A stretch of DNA of 64,000 nt. Origin: an uncultured Oscillospiraceae bacterium (lineage in GTDB: Bacteria > Bacillota > Clostridia > Oscillospirales > Oscillospiraceae). Shown in pieces: positions 30,346-37,420 of the stretch (the first letter of the stretch is position 1; each line of letters opens with the position of its first letter). The DNA lies in assembly GCA_934565795.1 (NCBI GenBank), contig CAKTIM010000006.1, forward strand, positions 62,001 through 126,000, in the 5' to 3' direction. Under the pieces are notes generated by a model. That model was not told where the DNA came from. It saw only the letters and a list, made by a program, of their open reading frames with translations, and did no database searches. The translations under genes and the position numbers were made by a program.

Positions 30346-31381
30346 CGTTCTTTATCTCCTTCCAGCACTGCGGGTCGGCGGCGTAGAAATTTCCGCCTTT
30401 TCCGCTGGCCACAGCGGGACAGCCCCGGCAGAATGCCAGCAGCTCACATTTGCTGCACTTCTCGAATTTCGTGTAGTCACGGTACTGTTCCATCTGGCAT
30501 ACCCAGACATCCGCCAGCCGGTCGGTGAACACGTTGGCAACCTTGCTGTTCTGTACCCGGCGGCAAGCATACACGTCCCCGGTGGGGAGGATGGTCAGGT
30601 GGCAGTTGCCGCAGTTGCAGCCGCCGTAAATGACCCCGTCCTCCACGGTTTCAGGAATTTTGAATGCCCCGGTTTCGTACTCGTACAGCGTCCACAGGTG
30701 ATCTTTCTTGTTGAAGTAGGTCTGGCAGCCTGCGGCCTCATATTCCTTGAATTTCTTATCGCAGTCAGCGAGCAGCTTGCGGTAACGCAGCGGCTCGATG
30801 CCTACATCCTTTTCCTCGCTGGTGGGGCAGTAACGGGCGAATGCAAAGACATTTGCACCCGCCGCCACAACAGCGTCGATGATGCCGGGCACCTCGTCGA
30901 TGTTTGTGCCGGATACGGTGGTCATCACCACGCTGCGGATGCCTGCCCGGTTGATGCAGCCGATCTTCTCCAGCGTTATGTCAAAGCTTCCGGGCTTGCG
31001 GAACCAGTCGTGGGTCTGCCGCAGGCCGTCGATGGAAAGCTGGTATTTTTCGCAGCCGAATTCCTTCAGCCTGCGGCAAACGTCGTCCGTCAGATGGAAG
31101 GGGTTGCCCAGAATGGTAAAGGGAATGCCGTGCTGCTTCATCAGCTCGCACAGACGCCAGAAATCCGGGTGCAGGATCGGGTCACCGCCAGTGATGTAGA
31201 AGTAGGGCAGCCGGTCGTAGACCCGGCAGAAGTCCAGGCAGTTGTAAAAGGTGTCGCGCATCTGCGGCCAGGACATGGCGTCCGGCCTTTTATTGCAGTT
31301 TTCGGAAAAAATGTAGCAGTGCTTGCACCGCTGGTCACATTCATCGGTGATGTGCCATTGAAAAGAAAAATATTGCTTCAT
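30338..31381 (-). CDS. Radical SAM/SPASM maturase of the ACGX-peptide system
   Basis: A protein of 347 residues. The radical SAM cluster motif is CDQRCKHCY (Cys15, Cys19, Cys22), followed by YITGGDPILHP and a TIM-barrel core. The C terminus is a SPASM domain with CNCGNC, ACRRVQ and CSKCELLAFCRGCP, likely binding two extra clusters. SPASM enzymes of this layout modify Cys-containing peptides, often forming thioethers. The gene is 101 bases downstream of the ACGX-repeat precursor, has AAGGAGG, and overlaps the nitroreductase by eight bases. Confidence 0.92.
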   Translation of the reverse strand: MKQYFSFQWHITDECDQRCKHCYIFSENCNKRPDAMSWPQMRDTFYNCLDFCRVYDRLPYFYITGGDPILHPDFWRLCELMKQHGIPFTILGNPFHLTDDVCRRLKEFGCEKYQLSIDGLRQTHDWFRKPGSFDITLEKIGCINRAGIRSVVMTTVSGTNIDEVPGIIDAVVAAGANVFAFARYCPTSEEKDVGIEPLRYRKLLADCDKKFKEYEAAGCQTYFNKKDHLWTLYEYETGAFKIPETVEDGVIYGGCNCGNCHLTILPTGDVYACRRVQNSKVANVFTDRLADVWVCQMEQYRDYTKFEKCSKCELLAFCRGCPAVASGKGGNFYAADPQCWKEIKNDA

Positions 31382-31445
31382 GTGATCCTCCTTGCTGTGA
31401 TGGGACGCATTTCCGAAGGCACAGCGGCGGCTGCTCCCTTGGAAA

Positions 31446-31475
31446 TACGCCCCAAGATCGGTTTCTTGGAGCGTA
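31446..31475 (-). terminator. Stem-loop between the precursor peptide and its maturase
   Basis: On the minus strand TACGCTCCAAGA pairs with TCTTGGGGCGTA (12 bp, one T-G wobble) around AACCGA; a weak TTTCC follows. It may be a leaky terminator or a 3'-end stabiliser that keeps the precursor mRNA more abundant than the enzyme mRNA. Confidence 0.55.
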
Positions 31476-31482
31476 CCCCGTT

Positions 31483-31680
31483 TTACTGCTTGTCGCCAGC
31501 GCCGCAGGCAGAACCGCAGGCGGCGGGCTTTTCGACGGGCTTGTCACCGGCGCCGCAGGCAGAGCCACAGGCGGTGGGCTTCCCGGCGGGCTGGTCGCCA
31601 GCACCGCAGGCGGTGCCGCAGGCAGCCGCAGGCGCGGCCTGTGTCTTGCTGCTCCAGTCGGCGAGATTGGAAAGAGCCAT
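31483..31680 (-). CDS. ACGX-repeat peptide, putative RiPP precursor
   Basis: A peptide of 65 residues. A leader of 19 residues (MALSNLADWSSKTQAAPAA) is followed by three units with a 17-residue period, each ACG-(T/S)-ACG-AGD-(K/Q), joined by Pro/Lys spacers in the first two. Six Cys lie at 21, 25, 38, 42, 55 and 59, each pair with CX3C spacing. TTAGGAGGT gives a strong ribosome site. It is the first gene of the operon with a SPASM maturase. The Cys are candidates for thioether cross-links to the alpha carbons of nearby residues or for metal or cluster binding. Function is unknown. Confidence 0.9.
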   Translation of the reverse strand: MALSNLADWSSKTQAAPAAACGTACGAGDQPAGKPTACGSACGAGDKPVEKPAACGSACGAGDKQ

Positions 31681-31706
31681 TTGATTTACCTCCTAATCGT
31701 CTCGTC

Positions 31707-31723
31707 AAACAGGTTTCCTGTTT
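31707..31723 (-). promoter_or_regulatory. Small perfect hairpin in the leader of the ACGX operon
   Basis: AAACAGG-TTT-CCTGTTT forms a 7-bp perfect hairpin just upstream of the ACGX ribosome site. A clear -10/-35 pair for the operon was not found. A second palindrome, AGTCAC-N6-GTGACT, lies at about 31781-31798 and is a candidate operator. Confidence 0.4.
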
Positions 31724-31800
31724 GCAAGCTTATTGTAAGGCATTTCCGGCATCAAAAAAAGTACGCACTTTTCTATTACCCAGTCACAAAAAGGTGACTC

Positions 31801-31840
31801 TTGACAAAATGAGAAACCTATGTTATATATCGAATATAAC
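31801..31840 (+). promoter_or_regulatory. Promoter and operator of the HxlR-family gene
   Basis: TTGACA (31801-31806), 17 bp, TATATA (31824-31829). The palindrome GTTATAT-ATCGA-ATATAAC (31822-31840) covers the -10 and the start point, as expected for autorepression by the HxlR protein. Confidence 0.8.
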
Positions 31841-31862
31841 ACAATGATTGGAGTATGCTTAT

Positions 31863-32186
31863 ATGCTGACCAAGGAAGAGATGCCCGCCTGCCCGGTGGC
31901 GACCACGGTGTCGCTGATCGGAAGCAAGTGGAAGCTGCTGATTATACGCAATCTCATGACCCGCCCCTGGCGGTTCAATGAGCTGAAAAAGGATTTGGAG
32001 GGCATCAGCCAGAAGGTGCTGACGGACAGCCTGCGCTCCATGGAGGCCGACGGCATCGTCACCCGCACCGTCTACCCGGAGGTACCGCCCCGGGTGGAGT
32101 ACGCCCTGTCCGAGCTGGGCGAATCCATGCGCCCCATCATCGTCGCCATGGAGCGCTGGGGCACGGAATACAAGAAGATGCAGTAG
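31863..32186 (+). CDS. HxlR-family winged-helix regulator, likely thiol-redox sensing
   Basis: A protein of 107 residues, all one winged-helix domain: CPVATTVSLIGSKWKLLIIR, the MTRPWRFNELKK recognition helix and a basic wing. The Cys near the N terminus (Cys10) sits where YodB/HypR-type members carry the redox-sensing cysteine. ATG 31863 has GGAG nine bases upstream; a TTG at 31848 is less likely. It is divergent from the ACGX operon and a palindrome overlaps its own promoter, so it probably controls both. Confidence 0.87.
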   Translation: MLTKEEMPACPVATTVSLIGSKWKLLIIRNLMTRPWRFNELKKDLEGISQKVLTDSLRSMEADGIVTRTVYPEVPPRVEYALSELGESMRPIIVAMERWGTEYKKMQ

Positions 32187-32230
32187 CAGCTTTTGCTGTA
32201 AACAAATTAATAGGAACCAAGGAGGACGCC

Positions 32231-32290
32231 ATGTTTCTTGCCATTGTCAATGCTCCATGCAGAGTCTGGGGAGACTGCATGGAGAAATGA
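32231..32290 (+). CDS. 19-residue leader peptide upstream of the MFS pump
   Basis: A short frame of 19 codons (MFLAIVNAPCRVWGDCMEK) has a strong AAGGAGG site five bases upstream. Its second half contains an inverted repeat (32253-32262 with 32275-32284, extended by AGTCT/AGACT-type pairing). Position and structure fit ribosome-dependent attenuation of the downstream efflux gene, as known for leaders of macrolide- and drug-resistance genes. No translation evidence is available. Confidence 0.55.
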   Translation: MFLAIVNAPCRVWGDCMEK

Positions 32291-32362
32291 GGCAGCTCTG
32301 CCCCTGATCTCCTCGGACTTTGCTTCGGAATGAACATGATATTCATATGAAGGAGCAAAGTG

Positions 32363-33643
32363 ATGAAAAAATATAATAATCGGTTGAAGGATTTCCTGAT
32401 TCTCTGGTCGACCCAGAGCCTTTCCCAGCTGGGCAGCAGCCTGACCGGCTACGCCCTGACGCTGTGGCTGTACGAACAAACCGGCTCGGCCCTGAGCACG
32501 GCGGCGCTGACCATCTGCTCTTACGCGCCCTATGTGCTGATGAGCATTTTTGCCGGAGCACTGACGGATCGCTTTGACAAAAAGAAGCTGATGCTGCTGT
32601 GCGACAGCTTCGCGGCGGTGTGCACGGTGGTGACGCTGGTGCTCTACCGCGCGGGGACGCTGGCGGTGTGGCACCTGTATCTGCTGAACGTGCTGTCCGG
32701 CCTGATGAATACGGTGCAGCAGCCCGCCTCCAGCGTGGCCATGACGCTGATCATCCCGCCGGAGGACTACCAGAAAACCAGCGGGCTTCGTTCCCTGTCC
32801 CGGTCGCTGATCTCCATTATGAACCCGCTGATTGCCACGGCGCTGTACAGCTTCGCCGGGCTGGAGCTGGTGATCGCGGTGGATCTGGGGAGCTTTGTCA
32901 TTGCATTCCTGGCCCTGCTGCTTCTGGTTCGGATCCCCAGGCAGGCTAACCAGAGCAGTGAGAGCGTGCTGAAGCTGGCAAAGGGCGGCCTGGTGTTTTT
33001 AAAGCGGAATCCCATGATCCTGACGCTGATCCTCTTTATGGCCGGGATCAATCTGATCGCCTCCGCCGTGGACGCCACCCTGCCGGGCTATGTGCTGCCC
33101 AATTCCAGGGGCGGCACCCAGGTGCTGGGCTATGTGACCTCCTGCTCCGGCGTGGCCATGATTTTCGGAAGCCTGCTGGTGTCGGTGCTGCCCAAGCCGA
33201 AGAACCGGGTGCGGGTGGTCTACCTGACCATGCTGTTTTCCATGGGCACCGCCAATTTCCTCTTTGCGTTCTCCCGCAGCCCCTGGGTGTGGTATGCGGG
33301 GCAGATCGTCGGCTGGATATTTGTGCCGGTGATGGACGCCAATCTGGACGTGGTGATGCGCACCGCCATCCCGGTGGAGCTGCAGGGGCGGGTATATGCC
33401 TGCCGCAATACCTTCCAGTTCTTCACCATCCCCATCGGCCTGTTTCTGGGCGGCTTCCTGGTGGATCAGGTGTGCGAGCCGGTCATGGCGGCCCATGGCG
33501 CAAGCCCGGTGCTGGCGGCGCTGTTTGGTATCGGCAAAGGCTCCGGCGCGGCCATGGTGATGGGCATCCTGGGCGTGGCAGGCACGGCCCACTGTCTTCT
33601 GATGGGCCGGAGGCTGAAGAACTATCAGTATATTGAAAGCTGA
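32363..33643 (+). CDS. MFS efflux transporter, Mef-like
   Basis: A protein of 426 residues with twelve predicted helices. Segments SLSQLGSSLTGYALTLWLYE and GALTDRFDKKKLML (the loop 2-3 motif) are typical of macrolide-efflux-like (MefA/DHA3) MFS proteins. A drug efflux role is likely; the substrate is unknown. The ATG at 32363 has AAGGAG. It follows an HxlR gene and the leader peptide, separated by a hairpin region (32291-32362), and may be regulated through the leader. Confidence 0.9.
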   Translation: MKKYNNRLKDFLILWSTQSLSQLGSSLTGYALTLWLYEQTGSALSTAALTICSYAPYVLMSIFAGALTDRFDKKKLMLLCDSFAAVCTVVTLVLYRAGTLAVWHLYLLNVLSGLMNTVQQPASSVAMTLIIPPEDYQKTSGLRSLSRSLISIMNPLIATALYSFAGLELVIAVDLGSFVIAFLALLLLVRIPRQANQSSESVLKLAKGGLVFLKRNPMILTLILFMAGINLIASAVDATLPGYVLPNSRGGTQVLGYVTSCSGVAMIFGSLLVSVLPKPKNRVRVVYLTMLFSMGTANFLFAFSRSPWVWYAGQIVGWIFVPVMDANLDVVMRTAIPVELQGRVYACRNTFQFFTIPIGLFLGGFLVDQVCEPVMAAHGASPVLAALFGIGKGSGAAMVMGILGVAGTAHCLLMGRRLKNYQYIES

Positions 33644-33676
33644 CCCGCGGTTCTCTCCGACGGGCGGTGAAAGAAC

Positions 33677-33707
33677 AAGGGTGCGCTGCATTTTGCGGCG
33701 CACCCTT
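33677..33707. terminator. Terminator between the MFS gene and the convergent MATE pseudogene
   Basis: AAGGGTGCGC pairs with GCGCACCCTT around an 11-base loop. It lies between two convergent genes. Confidence 0.65.
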
Positions 33708-33718
33708 ATCCGTGTTGG

Positions 33719-35045
33719 TCAAATCACCTTGTATTGCTTCCACTTCCCGCCCTTGAAGCGCAGCCAGAAGATGATGCCCCGGACGCTCCAGTCCAGGCAC
33801 ATGGCAAAGGCAATGCCCACCACGCCCAGGTTCAGTACAATGGCAAAGAGCACGGAGAACACCAGCCGCACTCCGATTGTGGTAAACAGGGAGATGGCAG
33901 TGGTGAATTTCACGTCGCCCGTGGCCCGCAGGCCTTTGCCCAGCGGGTCAGTCAGGGGGAAGGCCACAGCGTTGAAGATGTTGTGGATCAGCACCAAGCA
34001 GGATGGTCAGCCGCTTGGTCTCCGGCTCCAGGGCGGAAAAGCGCATCAGAACCGGCGTGGCGGCAAATACCAGGGCGTTCCAGCCAATGGCCAGAAGCAG
34101 GGCGATTTTGGTCAGCTTCTTGAAGTACAGCTCCGCCTGCTCCGTGTCTCCGGCTCCCATGCACTGACCGATCACCGTAATATACACCGGCCCCATGGCC
34201 ACGCATACCAGCGCCGCCATCGACCAGATGCTCTGGGCCATGCCGTTGGCCGCGATCTGATAGGTACCGAACAGGGCGGCCACGCTGGACAGTGCCACCT
34301 TTACCAGCTGGAAGATGCCGCTCTCCACACCGTTGGGAATGGCAATGCGCAGAATCTGCTTCTGCATGGCTCCGTTCAGGCGGAAAACCCACTGCTTCAG
34401 ATACCGAACGGGATTTGATTTGGAGAAGCACAGCACCGTAATGACTACGGCGGAGAAGGCACGGGCAATCAGCGACGGCCAGGCCACCCCGGCCACCCCC
34501 GCATGCATGGCAAACACGCCGATGCAGTTGCCAACCACATTGATAATGTTGGCAATGATGGAAATATACATGGTGGTGCTGGTCTTGCCGAAGCTGCGGT
34601 ACAGCGCTGCCCCGGCGTTGTATACGGCCAGGGCCGGATAGGAATAGGCGGAAATGCGCAGATAGGTGACGCAGGCCTCCAGCACCTCCGGCTCCACCTG
34701 GCCGAACATCAGCCGCATCAGCTGGGTATTGGTCAGCAGCACCGCTGCGGAGATCACCACGGAGCAGAGCACCGAGGCTGTCAATAGCTGGCTGGCGGCC
34801 ATTCCGGCCCGCTCCTGCTCCTGCCTGCCGATGTACTGGCTGATGACCACCGCGCCGCCGGAGGCCAGGGCGGTAAACAGATTGATGAAAATGGTGTTGA
34901 AGGCATTGACCAGCGACACGCCGGATACCGCCGCCTCCCCCACGTAGCCGATCACAAACACATCCGCAATCCCCACCAGCGCCATCAGCAGCTGCTCCAG
35001 GAAAAGCGGCACGATCATCCGCTTCAAGTCCCGATTGGAAAACAT
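33719..35045 (-). pseudogene. MATE family efflux protein, broken by a frameshift
   Basis: The first 350 residues are a normal MATE protein: FSNRDLKRMIVPLFLEQLL at the start, then eleven hydrophobic segments. After TKRLTILL the frame shifts to nonsense (GADPQHLQRCGLPPD). The missing C terminus (VLIHNIFNAVAFPLTDPLG and 75 more residues) continues in another frame to 33719. Removing one G around 33993-33996 restores one frame of about 440 codons. It is either a real loss of function or a single-base sequence error. This MATE is only distantly like the one at 19-20 kb. Confidence 0.85.
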
Positions 35046-35109
35046 ACGTGCCCCTCTTTTCTCTCTTTTTCCCCTATTTTATCAGACGAATACCACGGAA
35101 TCAAGACAG

Positions 35110-35145
35110 AAAACGCCCGCAGGCCGGTTTTTACAGCCTGCGGGC
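35110..35145 (-). terminator. Terminator downstream of the broken GNAT gene
   Basis: On the minus strand GCCCGCAGGC pairs with GCCTGCGGGC, followed by GTTTTC. Confidence 0.7.
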
Positions 35146-35149
35146 ATTT

Positions 35150-35657
35150 TCACAGCGTGATCCAGTACCGCTTGACGGTGACGGCCTCCTCCGGGTCATA
35201 CAGCTCATTTCCCAGTACGCCGCCGTTTTTCACGATCACCTTTTTCGGAGGCATAATTGTCGTCGTCACAGACGCACAGCAGCCGGTCAAAGCCAAAGCC
35301 TCTGGCAATCTCCATTCCCTGCCGCAGCATCCCGGTGGCAAGCCCCCGGTTCCGGCAGGAGGGGCGCACCGCGTAGCCGACGTGGCCGCCAAAATGGAGC
35401 AGATAGTCCGTCAGTTCAAATTTCAGGCTGAATACCCCCACCAAAGCCCCGTTCTCACGGCACAGGTAAAAATTTTCTCTCACATATCCCTCCGGCAGGT
35501 TCCGCCCCGTGTGACGGTTGTGCATGCCGGTGAGCCAGCGGTCAAAGTCCGCATAGCCGCCCATGCCGATACAGGAGCCGCCGGACTGCTCAAATTCCCG
35601 ATAAAAGCCCAGCACATCCTCCTGATCCTGGGCGGTGGGCAATGCAAAATTCAACAT
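35150..35657 (-). pseudogene. GNAT acetyltransferase, broken by a homopolymer frameshift
   Basis: The first 138 or so residues are a GNAT domain (acetyl-CoA loop SCRNRGLATGMLRQGME). After CDDDNYASEK the frame shifts and ends within 13 residues. The natural end (VIVKNGGVLGNELYDPEE and RYWITL) lies in another frame to 35150. The break coincides with a run of five A (plus-strand T, 35241-35245); four would restore the frame. A homopolymer length error is therefore as likely as a true mutation. It lies seven bases after the cytidine deaminase-like gene on the same strand. Confidence 0.85.
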
Positions 35658-35664
35658 AAGCTCA

Positions 35665-36063
35665 TTAAATCCACCACCGCGGGGTCAGCTCGCCCAGGGT
35701 GACGATTTCCTCCTTTTCATAATCCGTCATTACTTCAATGCTGCGGTAGTCCTGGGGCATCAGCTGGGTCATCAGCTCCCGGCAGGCGCCGCAGGGGGCA
35801 AGCACCTTGCCGTCCCAGTTCACGGCTACCACCCGCTTCATGGCGTCCTCGCCGTTGGTCAGCATATTGAAGATGGCGTTGCGCTCGGCGCAGATGCCCA
35901 GGGTGCAGGAGCTATCCACGCATACGCCCACGTAGATTTTCCCGGACACGGACTCAATAGCGGCAGCCACACCGGCGGTCTCCACGATCTCCGAGACTCT
36001 GCGGGGCTTCAATACCTTTTTTGCCTCGCTGTACAGGGTGTGCCATATTTGTTCCATTTTCAT
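35665..36063 (-). CDS. Cytidine/blasticidin-S deaminase-like protein
   Basis: A protein of 132 residues of the cytidine deaminase fold. The zinc site is CAERNAIFNML (Cys-Ala-Glu) with PCGACRELM as the second pair of ligands. The first ligand is Cys, as in Bacillus-type Cdd and blasticidin-S deaminases. A nucleoside-salvage or detoxification role is possible; the RVSEIVETAGVAAAIES segment is not discriminating. AAAGGAAACG precedes ATG 36063. Confidence 0.85.
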   Translation of the reverse strand: MKMEQIWHTLYSEAKKVLKPRRVSEIVETAGVAAAIESVSGKIYVGVCVDSSCTLGICAERNAIFNMLTNGEDAMKRVVAVNWDGKVLAPCGACRELMTQLMPQDYRSIEVMTDYEKEEIVTLGELTPRWWI

Positions 36064-36087
36064 CGTTTCCTTTCAATAGAATCAAAA

Positions 36088-37272
36088 TCAGCAGGCGGGG
36101 CTTTCCTTTACCGCCACCGCCCGGATCAGCAGCTCGTGCATGACGATCATCAGCGCCAGAATCGCAACCAGATACCAGGGAAGAAGTGAAACGCCAATGT
36201 GGTTGGCAATCAGGCCAAACAGGGGCGGCATCAGGCAGGTGCCCACGTAGGCGCAGGCCATCTGAATGCCGATGATGGCCTGGGATTTATCCGCGCCGAA
36301 GTGCGCCGGGGTGGAATGGATGATGCAGGGGTATACCGGCGCGCAGCCCAGGCCGATGATAACGAAGCCCACCAGAGAGGCGGCAGCCCCCAAAGGCAGC
36401 AGCAGGATCACAATGCCGCCGCCGATCAGCCCCTGGCCCAGGCGAATCATCTGCACGTCGCTGAGCCGCATGGTCAGAAAACCGCTGAGCGCCCGGCCGG
36501 CGGTGATGCCCAAAAAGAACATGCTGGCAAAGCCTGCCGCCGTCTCCGGGCTGACGCCCTTGTGCAGCGTCAGATAGCTGCTGGCCCACAGGCCGGTGGT
36601 CTGCTCCAGGGCGCAGTAGCAGAAAAAGCAGACCAGCACCTGCTTTACACCCCGAATCTTCAGCACCTGCCGGAGGGAGAGAGGCTTGGCCTCCACCTGG
36701 TTCCCGGCATTGTCCGTGACCTGGGGGCGGCCCTTCCACAGGGGCAGGCTGCAAAAGAGGATGGCGGTCAGCACGATCTGGATCAGGGCAATGCTGCGGT
36801 AGCCGCCGCTCCAGCTGCCGCCATGGGTCATTACAAAGCCCATGATGTACGGCCCGGCGGAGGCACCCACGCCCCACATGCAGTGCAGCCAGCTCATGTG
36901 CTTGCTCTTGTAGTGCAGGGCCACATAGTTATTCAGCGAGGCATCCACGCTGCCCGCCCCCAGCCCGTAGGGGATCGCCCACAGGCACAGCTGCCAGAAC
37001 CGGCTGCTGACGGAGAAGCCGAACAGCGCCACCGCCGTGGTGGCCACGCTGAAGGCGGTGACCCGCCCGGTGCCGAACCGCCGGGTCAGCCGGTCGCTTT
37101 GCAGACTGGAAACCACAGTCCCGGCGGCGATGATCAGGGAGATGATCCCCGCATAGGAGACGGGCACCGCCAGCTGGGGATACATGGTGGGCCAGGCGGC
37201 CCCCAGCAGCGAATCCGGCAGCCCCAGGCTGATGAAGGACAGGTAAATGATGATCAGAAGCAGCTGAAACAT
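36088..37272 (-). CDS. MFS transporter
   Basis: A protein of 394 residues with twelve predicted helices. SFISLGLPDSLLGAAWPTMY at the start, SDRLTRRFGTGRVTAFSV and HCMWGVGASAGPYIMG are shared with FucP/sugar-type and related MFS proteins of Clostridia. The substrate is not known. It is 24 bases upstream of the deaminase gene on the same strand and may be co-transcribed with it. Confidence 0.87.
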   Translation of the reverse strand: MFQLLLIIIYLSFISLGLPDSLLGAAWPTMYPQLAVPVSYAGIISLIIAAGTVVSSLQSDRLTRRFGTGRVTAFSVATTAVALFGFSVSSRFWQLCLWAIPYGLGAGSVDASLNNYVALHYKSKHMSWLHCMWGVGASAGPYIMGFVMTHGGSWSGGYRSIALIQIVLTAILFCSLPLWKGRPQVTDNAGNQVEAKPLSLRQVLKIRGVKQVLVCFFCYCALEQTTGLWASSYLTLHKGVSPETAAGFASMFFLGITAGRALSGFLTMRLSDVQMIRLGQGLIGGGIVILLLPLGAAASLVGFVIIGLGCAPVYPCIIHSTPAHFGADKSQAIIGIQMACAYVGTCLMPPLFGLIANHIGVSLLPWYLVAILALMIVMHELLIRAVAVKESPAC

Positions 37273-37382
37273 GGAAAGGCTCCTCTCATTTTCTGAAATC
37301 AGGCAGTCCCATCATAGCAAATACCACCCCCAAATGCAAGGGCGCAGCAGCAAAAGTTCCATATTCTTCGTACCAAAACAAC

Positions 37383-37412
37383 CCAGGGGCCGATGCTGCC
37401 ATCGGCCCCTGG
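37383..37412 (-). terminator. Terminator of the ABC exporter operon
   Basis: A perfect 13-bp stem (CCAGGGGCCGATG with CATCGGCCCCTGG) is followed on the minus strand by GTTGTTTTGG. Confidence 0.75.
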
Positions 37413-37420
37413 TGAAGAAA

